Origin: Pseudomonas sp. Irchel 3E13
Lineage (GTDB): Bacteria > Pseudomonadota > Gammaproteobacteria > Pseudomonadales > Pseudomonadaceae
NCBI RefSeq assembly: GCF_900187455.1
Contig: NZ_FYDX01000019.1
Span: 62,001-126,000, forward strand
DNA: 64,000 nt
Reading direction: 5' to 3'
In this document: in pieces, positions 28,005-35,574 of the stretch
Layout: every line of letters starts with the position of its first letter
Numbering within the stretch: the stretch's first letter is position 1
Translations under genes and position numbers: made by a program
The notes under the pieces: generated by a model
What the model was told of the DNA's origin: nothing
Database searches by the model: none
What the model saw: the letters and a program-made list of their open reading frames with translations, nothing else

Positions 28005-28715
28005 ATGAATACATCCGGTGATCGACTGAAGGCACTGCTGAACGAGTGCAACCTGAGCGCTTCGGACTTCGCAGCCCAGCGCAAGGTGACGCCTCAACAT
28101 GTGAACAACTGGTTCCATCGCGGTGTGCCCCAGGCCCGGCTCGATGAAATCGCCGAACTGCTGTGCGTACGCAGCAAATGGCTGCGCACGGGCGAAGGTC
28201 CCAAGCACATCAACCCATTACCGCGAATACACCGCCCCCGCACACAGCCAAGAAGCGAGGTGCCGGACCACAGCGCCCTCACCACCTATGGCGAAGGCGA
28301 TGCGCAGCTGCCATTTCACAGCCTGCGCAACCGCCAGCTTGAACCCATCGACAACCGCTACCTGCGCCTGCCGCGCCAGGCCCTCGACCGCCTCGGCGTC
28401 GACCCGACCCAGGCGCTGTGCCTGAGCATGCCGGACTACAACATGATGCCACTGATCCCGTTCGGCGCCCCACTGGCCATCGACCGCGGCCTGACGCGGG
28501 TGGTCGAGGGCGAGCTGTACGCGGTCCTGCACAACGGACGCTTGCGCATCCACAGCCTGAGCAAACGCACCAACGGCGTCTTGCGCCTGCACAGCCATGA
28601 CAGCGAAGGGTTTCCCTGCGAAAGCTACAGCGTCAGCCAGGCTCGCAGCCAACAACTGGAGATCCTCGGCTGGGTGTTCTGGTGGGCCCAATACCGCAGC
28701 GAAAGGCCGGACTGA
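28005..28715 (+). CDS. Helix-turn-helix repressor with degenerate S24-like C-terminal domain
   Basis: The 236-residue protein has an XRE-type N-terminal domain (CNLSASDFAAQRKVTPQHVNNWFHRG) and a C-terminal half shaped like the LexA/CI peptidase domain. The usual GDSM motif is replaced by MPDYNMMP and the expected catalytic lysine lies where HNGRLRIHSL has arginine, so self-cleavage is unlikely. No clear ribosome site precedes the ATG at 28005. It stands alone between the ppa terminator and a folded non-coding segment. It may be a domesticated phage-type repressor; no other phage gene is present. Confidence 0.85.
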   Translation: MNTSGDRLKALLNECNLSASDFAAQRKVTPQHVNNWFHRGVPQARLDEIAELLCVRSKWLRTGEGPKHINPLPRIHRPRTQPRSEVPDHSALTTYGEGDAQLPFHSLRNRQLEPIDNRYLRLPRQALDRLGVDPTQALCLSMPDYNMMPLIPFGAPLAIDRGLTRVVEGELYAVLHNGRLRIHSLSKRTNGVLRLHSHDSEGFPCESYSVSQARSQQLEILGWVFWWAQYRSERPD

Positions 28716-28779
28716 AGCGCATAAGCGTGCATTTTCCGCTGGGCATTGCGAGCCATTCCCAGTATGCTACGGTCCACCT

Positions 28780-28936
28780 CCACCCTGGCTGCCGCTTGCA
28801 TGCCATGGGCGGGCGAGGCCTCACACAGCCCTCGCCTATCGACACCTCGTGTCGACCAACGATTTGAAGGCGGTTGCGGCTTACCAAAAGTCAGCCAAGA
28901 CTGTCCCCGAGAAGCCGGCCACAAGCCGGCTTTTTA
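28780..28936 (+). ncRNA. Candidate structured small RNA downstream of the S24-like gene
   Basis: The segment has no convincing open frame but three ordered hairpins: GGCGAGG/CCTCGCC (28812-28818 with 28830-28836), a perfect TCGACAC-CTC-GTGTCGA hairpin (28839-28855), and a terminator stem with T-run (28912-28935). A TATGCT at about 28772 could be a -10 element. Its placement next to a phage-type repressor recalls C4-like antisense RNAs of phages, but this is only a suggestion; boundaries are approximate. Confidence 0.5.
28912..28935 (+). terminator. Rho-independent terminator
   Basis: AAGCCGGC pairs with GCCGGCTT over a five-base loop and is followed by TTTTT on the plus strand. It ends the candidate small RNA and faces the end of the broken minus-strand gene. 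Confidence 0.85.
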
Positions 28937-29209
28937 ATTCCCCCCGCCCTGCCCCAACAACTCCCGTCGTCGCCGCTCCCAGTTCGCCTGCCGCTTGGCG
29001 ATATCCGCCGCCAGAATCTCCAGTCGTCGTTCGCCTTCGGCAATAGCCTAATCCTTTGACGGATAGAGCTCGCTGATCGGGTAGTTGTGCCCGGTTTCGG
29101 TGCGGTCGTAGGCGCTACCGTAGATGCCGCCAGCCACCAGTTCGACCTTCACGACCTGGAATGTGCGGGTCAGTCGCCAGGCGACGTAGGGGTATGTGCG
29201 TTGCTGCAT
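28934..29209 (-). pseudogene. Small hypothetical gene interrupted by an in-frame TAG
   Basis: From ATG 29209, with CAGGA nine bases upstream, the frame reads 53 residues (MQQRTYPYVAWRLTRTFQ to ISELYPSKD) and meets TAG at 29048-29050. The same frame then continues for 37 codons with clearly coding composition (AIAEGERRLEILAADIAKRQ, then NWERRRRELL) to TAA at 28934. The tail is an amphipathic, charged helix. The simplest reading is a nonsense mutation in a 91-residue gene, with a functional 53-residue product as the alternative. I do not recognise the family. Confidence 0.72.
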
Positions 29210-29287
29210 CGGGGAAATCCTGCTGCTCGATGAGACTGCGGTGGTCACCGCCGGCAGAAGGCTACGCGCTTCGTTATATAGAATTCA

Positions 29288-29315
29288 ATACAGCGTACTC
29301 GCGCCAGCGCTGTAT
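29288..29315. promoter_or_regulatory. Operator-like inverted repeat upstream of the TetR gene
   Basis: ATACAGCG and CGCTGTAT face each other across 12 bases, about 75 bases before the TetR-family start and next to AT-rich promoter-like DNA. It is a candidate autoregulatory site. Confidence 0.5.
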
Positions 29316-29387
29316 ATTTTTGTATATTCCGAATCCCGACTCCAACGCGGACCTCTCGCCGGGCTTGGGCACAACAAGGAATTCGCG

Positions 29388-30065
29388 ATGTACATCATGC
29401 CGTTCGATCCCCGCCTCGATACGCCGCGGGGCGCCAGAAAACCCCGGCCCCGCACCGACGACGCGCCAGACTCGGTGCGCAGGACCATTCTCGACGCGGC
29501 GAGCGAAGCCTTCGCCGAGAAGGGCTACGCCGCCACCACCGTTGCGACCATCGCGCAACGGGCCGGGTTGCCCAAATCCAACGTGCACTACTACTTCAAG
29601 TCCAAGGAAAACATCTACGCCAAGGTGCTGGAGGACATCGCGCCCTCGTACCTGAGCGCCTGCATGCCGTCGCTGGACGACGATGAGACGCCGATCGAGG
29701 CGCTGACCCAGACGCTGATCCGCATGATCCGTCTGTTCGAGCGCCAGCCATGCGCCTCGAAAGTGTTCATGGCTGAACTGCGTGAAGGTGCGCGGCGCCT
29801 GCCACGGGAGTTTTTTGCCCGCTGGACGACGCAGACCCAGCAAAGTCTCGCCGGCATTCGCCAGTGGGTCGATCGCGGCCTGCTGGCGCCCATCGACCCG
29901 GAACACGCGCTGCTGACCATCTGGGCCATCGCGCAATCCTGCGTCAGCCGTGGCTGGCAGCTTCCCGGCCTGCGCAGCGAAGCAATGGACTACGACATCG
30001 CGGTCAGCAACGCCGCGCGCCTGCTGCTCAGCGGTCTGGCACCGGGAGGCCGGGCAGCCCGCTGA
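29388..30065 (+). CDS. TetR-family transcriptional regulator (RutR-like)
   Basis: A 225-residue regulator. The DNA-binding domain lies at residues about 28-75: RRTILDAASEAFAEKGY, then TTVATIAQRAGLPKSNVHYYFKSKENIY. The C-terminal ligand domain has the hydrophobic pattern of the YcdC/RutR branch (LLTIWAIAQSCVSRGWQLPG near the end). AAGGA lies eight bases before the ATG at 29388; the frame is open further left but without a ribosome site. No adjacent metabolic gene points to the effector; mntP converges on the other strand. Confidence 0.9.
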   Translation: MYIMPFDPRLDTPRGARKPRPRTDDAPDSVRRTILDAASEAFAEKGYAATTVATIAQRAGLPKSNVHYYFKSKENIYAKVLEDIAPSYLSACMPSLDDDETPIEALTQTLIRMIRLFERQPCASKVFMAELREGARRLPREFFARWTTQTQQSLAGIRQWVDRGLLAPIDPEHALLTIWAIAQSCVSRGWQLPGLRSEAMDYDIAVSNAARLLLSGLAPGGRAAR

Positions 30066-30086
30066 GACGGGCTCCAGAGACCTCAA

Positions 30087-30653
30087 TCAGACGGCGCTCA
30101 GGTGCTCATAGAGAATCGTCGCGCCCACCAGCATCAATACGACACCGCCAACAATCTCCGCACGTTTGCCCACCACCGAACCGAGCACACGGCCGAGCAT
30201 CACACCGAGGGTGACCATGACGCAGGTGGCCAGGCCGATGCATGCGGCGGCAACCAGGATGTTGACGTTGACGAACGCCAGGCCCACACCGACCGCCATC
30301 GCGTCGATGCTGGTGGCAAATGCGGTCACCGCGAGAATCAAGAAGGAATGCTGGCTGGTTTTTTCTTCGGCTTCGTCTTCGTCCTTGAGGCCGTTCCAGA
30401 TCATGTGCAGACCCAGCACCAGCAGCAGGCCGAAAGCGATCCAGTGATCCCAGTTTTCGACGAACTGGACGGCGACCTGGCCGATGCCCCAGCCGAAGAT
30501 CGGCGTGATGGCTTCGATCACGCCGAAGATCAGACCGGTGCGCAGGGCCTCGGCGAAACGCGGTTTATGCAGGCTGGAGCCTTTGCCTATCGCTGCCGCA
30601 AAGGCATCGGTCGACATGGCGAGCGCGAGGAAGAGGAGGGAAAAGGGATTCAC
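30087..30653 (-). CDS. mntP: Manganese efflux pump MntP
   Basis: MntP exports manganese across the inner membrane. The 188 residues contain six membrane helices in two DUF204 repeats, with the metal-site aspartates in LALAMSTDAFAAAIGKG and AFATSIDAMAVGVGL. The central loop KDEDEAEEKTS is acidic. The gene is preceded by a yybP-ykoY riboswitch, so it is probably switched on by manganese. It converges with the TetR gene. Confidence 0.95.
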   Translation of the reverse strand: MNPFSLLFLALAMSTDAFAAAIGKGSSLHKPRFAEALRTGLIFGVIEAITPIFGWGIGQVAVQFVENWDHWIAFGLLLVLGLHMIWNGLKDEDEAEEKTSQHSFLILAVTAFATSIDAMAVGVGLAFVNVNILVAAACIGLATCVMVTLGVMLGRVLGSVVGKRAEIVGGVVLMLVGATILYEHLSAV

Positions 30654-30666
30654 GGTTACAGTCCAG

Positions 30667-30826
30667 TCGGGCTATGAGTCAACGACGCAACCACACGCCC
30701 GACTTCAGGCATGGATGCATCGTTGGTCTCGCCAACCAGAAAGGTGTTCACGCCACGGCTGCTGCCGAGAATGTTGACGTGAACGCTCACTGACCGGGGT
30801 CAGGAGCAGGCTACTCCCCAACAAGG
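30667..30826 (-). promoter_or_regulatory. yybP-ykoY manganese riboswitch
   Basis: On the minus strand the leader opens with the hallmark GGGGAGTAGCC (30809-30819), seven bases after a TATAGT -10 element (30833-30838). Further down, AGTCGGGC and GCCCGACT can pair near the start codon, consistent with expression-platform switching. The location directly ahead of mntP fits the class, which senses Mn2+. Ends are estimated. Confidence 0.9.
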
Positions 30827-30909
30827 GTGGCCACTATAGCGGCTAGAACGTAAAAAAAACATCAACCGCCGCACTGCCACCCGCACATCGGCAGGCGAAG
30901 CTCCGTAAA

Positions 30910-30926
30910 GGGCCGCACCGCGGCCC
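30910..30926 (-). terminator. Terminator of the downstream pip gene
   Basis: GGGCCGC-GGT-GCGGCCC is a perfect 7-bp stem about 16 bases after the stop of the minus-strand peptidase gene and is followed by TTTACG. Confidence 0.7.
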
Positions 30927-30941
30927 CAGGTCAACGCGAAA

Positions 30942-31841
30942 TCACAGGTTCTCGTCGAGGAAGTTCACCACGGTGCCCATGCACGCGACCCGCTCTTCCA
31001 CATGCGGCATGTGGCTGGAGTTCTCGAAGATCGCACTCTGGATACCCGGGATCAGGTCCAGGAATGGCTGGATCACCCGTGGCGTGGCTTCGTCATAGCG
31101 ACCGGAAATCAGCAGGCAAGGTGCGTTGATCTCAGGCAGGTAGTTGGCGATGGTCCAGTCCTTGGTGCTGCCGGTGATGGTGAACTCATTCGGACCGGTC
31201 ATCGCGTGGTACACGGTCGGGTCAGCGTCAACCTGGGCAAAGGTGCGTTCCACCTCTTCCGGCCACGGGCTGAGACGGCACACGTGCTTGTTGTAGAAGA
31301 ACCGGGTCGCCGCCAGGTAATCAGCGGCGAGGTAATCACCGGTGGCTTCGTGCTTGAGCAGGGTGGCCTGAATGTCTTCGGGCAATTCTCCGCGCAGGCG
31401 ATTGGCTTCTTCCATCCAGGTGCCCATGTCGACCGGCGAGTTGGCGATGATCAGGCAGCGCAGGCCGGCCGGCCTTCTCGCGGCATGAACACTGCCGAGC
31501 ATGCCGCCCCAGGATTGGCCGAGCAGCGCATAGCGCTCGCTGATGCCGAGGTGCTCCAGCAGGTTGTCGAGTTCTTCGAGAAACAGGCTCACCGTCCAGA
31601 ACGACGGCGGCATATCGGGCAGGTGCGTCGAATGGCCGTTGCCCAGTTGGTCATAGTGGATGACCGGATACCCGCCGGCAGCGACATCCTTGTAAGCGTC
31701 GACGTAGTCATAGGTGCAGCCTGGCCCGCCGTGGAGGATGACCAAGGGAGTGCGACCGCTTTCGAGGTCACCGGTAATGCGGTACCAAGTCTGGTGGCTG
31801 CCAAACGGGGCAAAACCTTCACGCGATTTGATGAGTTCCAT
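30942..31841 (-). CDS. Proline iminopeptidase-family hydrolase (PipA/L-amino-acid amidase-like), first copy
   Basis: An alpha/beta hydrolase of 299 residues. The oxyanion motif is LHGGPGCTYD, the nucleophile lies in LLGQSWGGMLG, the catalytic aspartate in SGRYDEATP and the histidine in NSSHMPHVEE. It resembles proline iminopeptidases and the LaaA-type amino-acid amidases. An ATG at 31877 would also be in frame, but 31841 has GGAG nine bases upstream, the lux-box distance then equals that of the second copy, and the length (299 against 296) agrees. The likely -10 (TATGGT) lies inside the longer version. It is divergent from the second copy across the LuxR gene and probably under its control. 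Confidence 0.9.
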   Translation of the reverse strand: MELIKSREGFAPFGSHQTWYRITGDLESGRTPLVILHGGPGCTYDYVDAYKDVAAGGYPVIHYDQLGNGHSTHLPDMPPSFWTVSLFLEELDNLLEHLGISERYALLGQSWGGMLGSVHAARRPAGLRCLIIANSPVDMGTWMEEANRLRGELPEDIQATLLKHEATGDYLAADYLAATRFFYNKHVCRLSPWPEEVERTFAQVDADPTVYHAMTGPNEFTITGSTKDWTIANYLPEINAPCLLISGRYDEATPRVIQPFLDLIPGIQSAIFENSSHMPHVEERVACMGTVVNFLDENL

Positions 31842-31899
31842 TTCATCCGGCTCCGTGCGAATTGTGGCACTCACCATAACTGCTGCCCCGTCGGCGCAT

Positions 31900-31919
31900 A
31901 ACTAGAGAATTCTCTAGGT
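31900..31919 (-). promoter_or_regulatory. lux-box-like site for the first pip gene
   Basis: On the minus strand ACCTAGAGAATTCTCTAGTT fits NNCT-N12-AGNN and contains a perfect 16-base palindrome. Its centre is 68 bases before the chosen start and about 42 bases before the predicted transcript start, the usual place for LuxR-type activation. Confidence 0.78.
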
Positions 31920-31939
31920 TTTCGGGATTTTTCCGGCAG

Positions 31940-32707
31940 CTAACCCTCTAAAAGCCGGTAATGCACGGCACGGGCCACCGCCTGCACACGGTTTTTTGCA
32001 CCCAGCTTGTGCATCGCCGAGGTCAAATGAAGGGAAATCGTGGCCAGTGAGCGGTTCAATTGCTCGGCGATCTGCGCGGCGGTCAAGCCGTCGGCGGCCC
32101 AACGCAGGCATTCACGCTCACGCCGGGTCAGGCGAACGGTCTGCACGGCCGCTTCCTTGCCAAGCAAGGGATACGCCGCCTCCTGAAAGGCATGGGCGAT
32201 CAGGCCAAAATCGGCAAGGCTGTGGCGCGCCTCCTCCAGGTCGCTGTCGCGGACCTCCGAGCGTAGCGCAGTCATTGTCGCCAACCCGCCACGCGGCATG
32301 TGGATGGGCACGGTAACGCCGCAGGTGAGTTGGGCATCTCTGAGGTAACTGGCCACCGGGGCGTGGCGACGGTCGATGTGCTGCTGCAGGACCGTCTTTC
32401 GCTTCGCCTCATAAGACCAGACGAACGGCGCGATGGCGGAAAGGGCGAGGTGCTGGACCGGATCGATCTGGTAGAAGCCTGAAACCCAGAGGTCTTCCCA
32501 GTCTTTCGGTGTATGGCGCACGCGCACGACGGCGGGGGTGATCAATTCGCCGACGTGATCCAGCGGAACCGCGCTGTAGTCATACACCAGCGTATCGAAA
32601 CCGAGTTGCGTCGCCATGTCGGCAACGCTGTCTATCTGTTCGTCCAGGCTCCTGCCAGACAACAGACGGGTATTGAGGTCAGCCAGCTTGGCCTGCATTC
32701 CTTGCAC
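31940..32707 (-). CDS. pipR: LuxR solo of the plant-responsive PipR/OryR/PsoR type
   Basis: A 255-residue quorum-sensing-type regulator without a luxI partner in the window. The autoinducer-binding domain occupies residues about 15-165 and the LuxR helix-turn-helix residues about 190-250 (LTRRERECLRWAADGLTAAQIAEQLNRSLATISLH). In TPKDWEDLWVSGFYQIDP, the position of the conserved acyl-HSL-contacting Tyr is Trp, as in plant-responsive solos, while the preceding Trp is retained in my hand alignment. It is flanked by two pip genes and a peptide transporter, the arrangement described for PipR, which senses an ethanolamine derivative. I infer the same class of signal here. Confidence 0.85.
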   Translation of the reverse strand: MQGMQAKLADLNTRLLSGRSLDEQIDSVADMATQLGFDTLVYDYSAVPLDHVGELITPAVVRVRHTPKDWEDLWVSGFYQIDPVQHLALSAIAPFVWSYEAKRKTVLQQHIDRRHAPVASYLRDAQLTCGVTVPIHMPRGGLATMTALRSEVRDSDLEEARHSLADFGLIAHAFQEAAYPLLGKEAAVQTVRLTRRERECLRWAADGLTAAQIAEQLNRSLATISLHLTSAMHKLGAKNRVQAVARAVHYRLLEG

Positions 32708-32792
32708 TCCCTGTGTGTATACCCCTGTTGGATTTCCATCTTGAAGTCCGGCAAGTAGAATGCCACGGCTCGGCGCGGGACTGCCAGATGAA

Positions 32793-32812
32793 ACCTATAA
32801 GAAATACTAGCT
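32793..32812 (+). promoter_or_regulatory. lux-box-like site for the second pip gene
   Basis: ACCTATAAGAAATACTAGCT fits NNCT-N12-AGNN and shares ACCTA and CTAG with the site at 31900-31919. Its centre lies 73 bases before the pip start and upstream of a possible -10 (TATAGC, 32841-32846). Confidence 0.75.
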
Positions 32813-32875
32813 TGTAGGTGGCGCATTCTCCTGCGCAGGGTATAGCGGTAAGCCATTGCCAACAGGAGAGTAGCG

Positions 32876-33766
32876 ATGTGGCGTGAGATGCAACCGGACC
32901 AGCAGTTCAACCTTTCGGTCGATGGCCACAATCTCGTGGTGTACAGCTATGGCGAGGGCGACGAGGTGCTGCTGTGCCTCAACGGCGGGCCCGGCCTGCC
33001 CTGCGACTACCTTCGTGATGCCCATTCCTGGCTCAAGGACAAAGGCCTGCGGGTCGTGGCGTTCGACCAACTGGGCACCGGCGCCTCCGACCGGCCCGAC
33101 GATCCTTCCCTGTGGGACATCACCCGCTACGTCGCTGAAGTCGAAACAGTGCGCGAAAGCCTCGGCCTGGGCCGCGTGCACATGCTCGGCCACTCCTGGG
33201 GCGGCTGGCTGGCGATCGAATACGCCATTCATCACCCGCAGGCACTGAAATCCCTGATCCTGGAAAACACCGTCGGCGACATCCCGCACCTGTCCAGCGA
33301 GCTGGATCGCCTGCGCGGCGCCCTCGGCAGCGAAACCGTGGCGATGATGCAGCGCTACGAAGCCATCGGTAACCTCGATCATCCCCAGTACCAGGCTGCC
33401 ATCACCCTGCTCAACTACCGCCATGTCTGCCGCCTGGAAGAATGGCCGGCACCGGTCCAGCGCTCGCTCGGCGACTGGAACATGGGGCCGTACGTCGCCA
33501 TGCAGGGGCCCAACGAGTTCCTCTATACCGGCAACCTCAAGGACTGGAATCGCCTGAAGGAAATGGCCGACTTCCGCATGCCGGTGCTGATCACCACCGG
33601 CCAGCACGACGAACTCACCCCCGCCTGCGCCCTGCGCATGAAGCTCGCGCTCGACAACGCGGCCGAGCTGCATGTGTTCCCCAACAGCAGCCACATGCCG
33701 TTCTACGAAGAACCCCAGGCCTATTTCCCGGTGTTGCTGGATTTCCTGCAACGTCACCGGGGCTGA
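32876..33766 (+). CDS. Proline iminopeptidase-family hydrolase, second copy
   Basis: This 296-residue alpha/beta hydrolase is a diverged paralogue of the protein encoded at 30942-31841. It has CLNGGPGLPCDY (Asn in place of His in the HGGPG motif), the nucleophile in MLGHSWGGWLA, the aspartate in TGQHDELTP and the histidine in NSSHMPFYEE. AGGAGAG lies before the ATG. It heads an operon with five transporter genes (stop and next start are three bases apart), so it probably releases or processes amino-acid or amide groups from compounds that the transporter imports. Its promoter carries a lux-box-like site. Confidence 0.9.
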   Translation: MWREMQPDQQFNLSVDGHNLVVYSYGEGDEVLLCLNGGPGLPCDYLRDAHSWLKDKGLRVVAFDQLGTGASDRPDDPSLWDITRYVAEVETVRESLGLGRVHMLGHSWGGWLAIEYAIHHPQALKSLILENTVGDIPHLSSELDRLRGALGSETVAMMQRYEAIGNLDHPQYQAAITLLNYRHVCRLEEWPAPVQRSLGDWNMGPYVAMQGPNEFLYTGNLKDWNRLKEMADFRMPVLITTGQHDELTPACALRMKLALDNAAELHVFPNSSHMPFYEEPQAYFPVLLDFLQRHRG

Positions 33767-33769
33767 TCG

Positions 33770-34717
33770 ATGAATCTGGCGCGCTACCGGTTTGTCCTGA
33801 CCCGTCCGTTGCAACTGCTGCCCGTGCTGCTCGGCATAAGCCTCATCACCTTCGTGCTGGTCCGCTCGATTCCCGGCGACCCGGCGCGGGCGCTGCTCGG
33901 CAGCCGCAGCACGCCGGACGCGATCCAGAAGATCCGTGCCCAGTACGCACTGGACGAGCCGATCTGGACCCAATACCTGTATTTCCTGAAAAACCTGCTC
34001 AACGGCGACCTCGGCCAGTCCCTGCTGTACAAGATCGACGCGCTGAAGCTGATCACCACGCGCATTGAGCCGACCCTGATGCTGGTGTTCGGCAGCGTGC
34101 TGATGGCGCTGATCATCGCCGTGCCGCTGGCCACCCTCGCCGCACGCAACAAGGGCGGCTGGGCCGACAACCTGATCCGCCTGTTCACCACTGCCGGCCT
34201 CGGCCTGCCGGCGTTCTGGCTGGGGCTGATGCTGATCCTGCTGTTCAGCGTGCACTGGGGGCTGTTTCCGGTGTCCGGCTATGGCCGCACCTGGGATGAC
34301 AAGCTGCACCACCTGGTGCTGCCCTGCCTGACCATCGCCCTGGCGCTGTCCGCCGTGCTGGTGCGCAACCTGCGCGCCAGCATGCTGCTGGAAATGCAGG
34401 CTGACCACGTCACCGCCGCCCGCGCCCGTGGCCTCTCGGAAAACGCGGTGTTTCGTCGCCACGTCCTACCCAATTCCATGGTGCCCACGGTCAACCTGCT
34501 GGCGGTCAACATCGGCTGGCTGATCAGCGGCACGGTGGTGATCGAAAGCCTGTTTTCCCTGCCCGGCATCGGCCAGTTGCTGGTCCGCGGAATCTTCACC
34601 CGCGACTACATGGTGGTTCAGGGCGTGGCGATGGTGCTGGCCTGCGCCACGGTAGCGGTCAACTTCATCGCCGACGTGGTGACCACCGCCATTGACCCGC
34701 GGGTGACGATCCAATGA
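33770..34717 (+). CDS. Peptide ABC transporter permease, DppB type
   Basis: A 315-residue inner-membrane permease with six helices. The N-terminus RFVLTRPLQLLPVLLGISLITFVLVRSIPGDPAR and the cytoplasmic EAA-type loop in ARARGLSENAVFRRHVLPNSMVPTV are typical of DppB/OppB proteins. The stop overlaps the next permease start by four bases. Together with the DppC-, DppD- and DppF-like proteins and the solute-binding protein it forms one importer, in the operon headed by the second pip gene. Confidence 0.93.
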   Translation: MNLARYRFVLTRPLQLLPVLLGISLITFVLVRSIPGDPARALLGSRSTPDAIQKIRAQYALDEPIWTQYLYFLKNLLNGDLGQSLLYKIDALKLITTRIEPTLMLVFGSVLMALIIAVPLATLAARNKGGWADNLIRLFTTAGLGLPAFWLGLMLILLFSVHWGLFPVSGYGRTWDDKLHHLVLPCLTIALALSAVLVRNLRASMLLEMQADHVTAARARGLSENAVFRRHVLPNSMVPTVNLLAVNIGWLISGTVVIESLFSLPGIGQLLVRGIFTRDYMVVQGVAMVLACATVAVNFIADVVTTAIDPRVTIQ

Positions 34718-35574
34718 GCGGCAGCCCGAGCGTCGCCGCCCCCGTTCGCTGGCGCCTGCGCTGGCAGCTCGGCAATGGCCGCCTGACCTTGTATTTCGGC
34801 CTCGCCATCGTGCTCGGCTGGATCCTGCTGGCGCTGTTCGCGCCCTGGGTCGCGCCCTACGACCCGCTGCTGCAGAACGGCGACATGCGCCTTGCCGCGC
34901 CAAGCCTGGCGTACCCCTTCGGCACCGACAATTTTGGCCGCGACATCCTTTCCCGGGTGATCTGGGGCGCGCGCATCGACCTGCAGATGGCGTTGATCGG
35001 GGTGATCTTCCCGTTCCTGCTCGGCACTTGCATCGGCGCCATCTCCGGTTATGTCGGCGGGCGCCTGGACGCGCTGTGCATGCGCCTGATCGATATCGTC
35101 CTGGCCTTCCCTTTTCTGGTGCTGATGCTGGCGATCATGGCCATTCTCGGCCCGGGATTGAGCAGCTTCTATATCGCCATGGCACTGGTCGGCTGGGTGT
35201 CCTACGCACGGCTGATCCGCTCGCAGATCCTCGTGCTCAAGGAAAGCGACTTCGCCCTGGCGGCCAAGAGCCTGGGCTTCAGCCACCGGCGCATCCTGTT
35301 CGGCCACCTGATGCCCAACGCCCTGTTCAGCTCGGTGGTGTTCTGCATGTCCGACGCCGTGCTGGTGCTGCTCAATGGCGCGGCGGTCAGCTACCTCGGC
35401 CTCGGCGTGCAACCGCCTACCGCCGAGTGGGGCACGATGGTTGCAGAAGGACAAAGCTTCATTACCAGCGCCTGGTGGATCTGCACCTTCCCCGGCCTGG
35501 CCGTGGTGACCCTGGCCATGGGCTTCAGCCTGCTGGCCGACGGCGTCGCCGAACGTCTGGGAGACCGTTCATGA
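34714..35574 (+). CDS. Peptide ABC transporter permease, DppC type
   Basis: The 286-residue partner permease. It shows the DppC hallmarks FGTDNFGRDILSRVIWGARIDLQMAL near residue 70 and the EAA-type loop AAKSLGFSHRRILFGHLMPNA, ending in the PPTAEWGTMVAEGQ segment. ATGA overlaps at both ends indicate tight translational coupling to DppB- and DppD-like genes. Confidence 0.93.
   Translation: MSGSPSVAAPVRWRLRWQLGNGRLTLYFGLAIVLGWILLALFAPWVAPYDPLLQNGDMRLAAPSLAYPFGTDNFGRDILSRVIWGARIDLQMALIGVIFPFLLGTCIGAISGYVGGRLDALCMRLIDIVLAFPFLVLMLAIMAILGPGLSSFYIAMALVGWVSYARLIRSQILVLKESDFALAAKSLGFSHRRILFGHLMPNALFSSVVFCMSDAVLVLLNGAAVSYLGLGVQPPTAEWGTMVAEGQSFITSAWWICTFPGLAVVTLAMGFSLLADGVAERLGDRS

Noticed and set aside
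28633..28887. 84-codon minus-strand frame over the end of the S24-like gene and the folded RNA
   Set aside because: It crosses strong hairpins, has no ribosome site and overlaps the clear plus-strand gene.
28005..30065. Prophage or integrative element around the S24-like repressor
   Set aside because: No integrase, structural gene, tRNA target or direct-repeat boundary is present; only isolated regulators.
30942..33766. A luxI-type synthase belonging to the LuxR gene
   Set aside because: No gene in the window has LuxI motifs; both neighbours are alpha/beta hydrolases.
32807..34462. 551-codon minus-strand frame across the second pip gene and permease
   Set aside because: It spans two genuine plus-strand genes with coupled starts; the frame is His/Gln-rich antisense.
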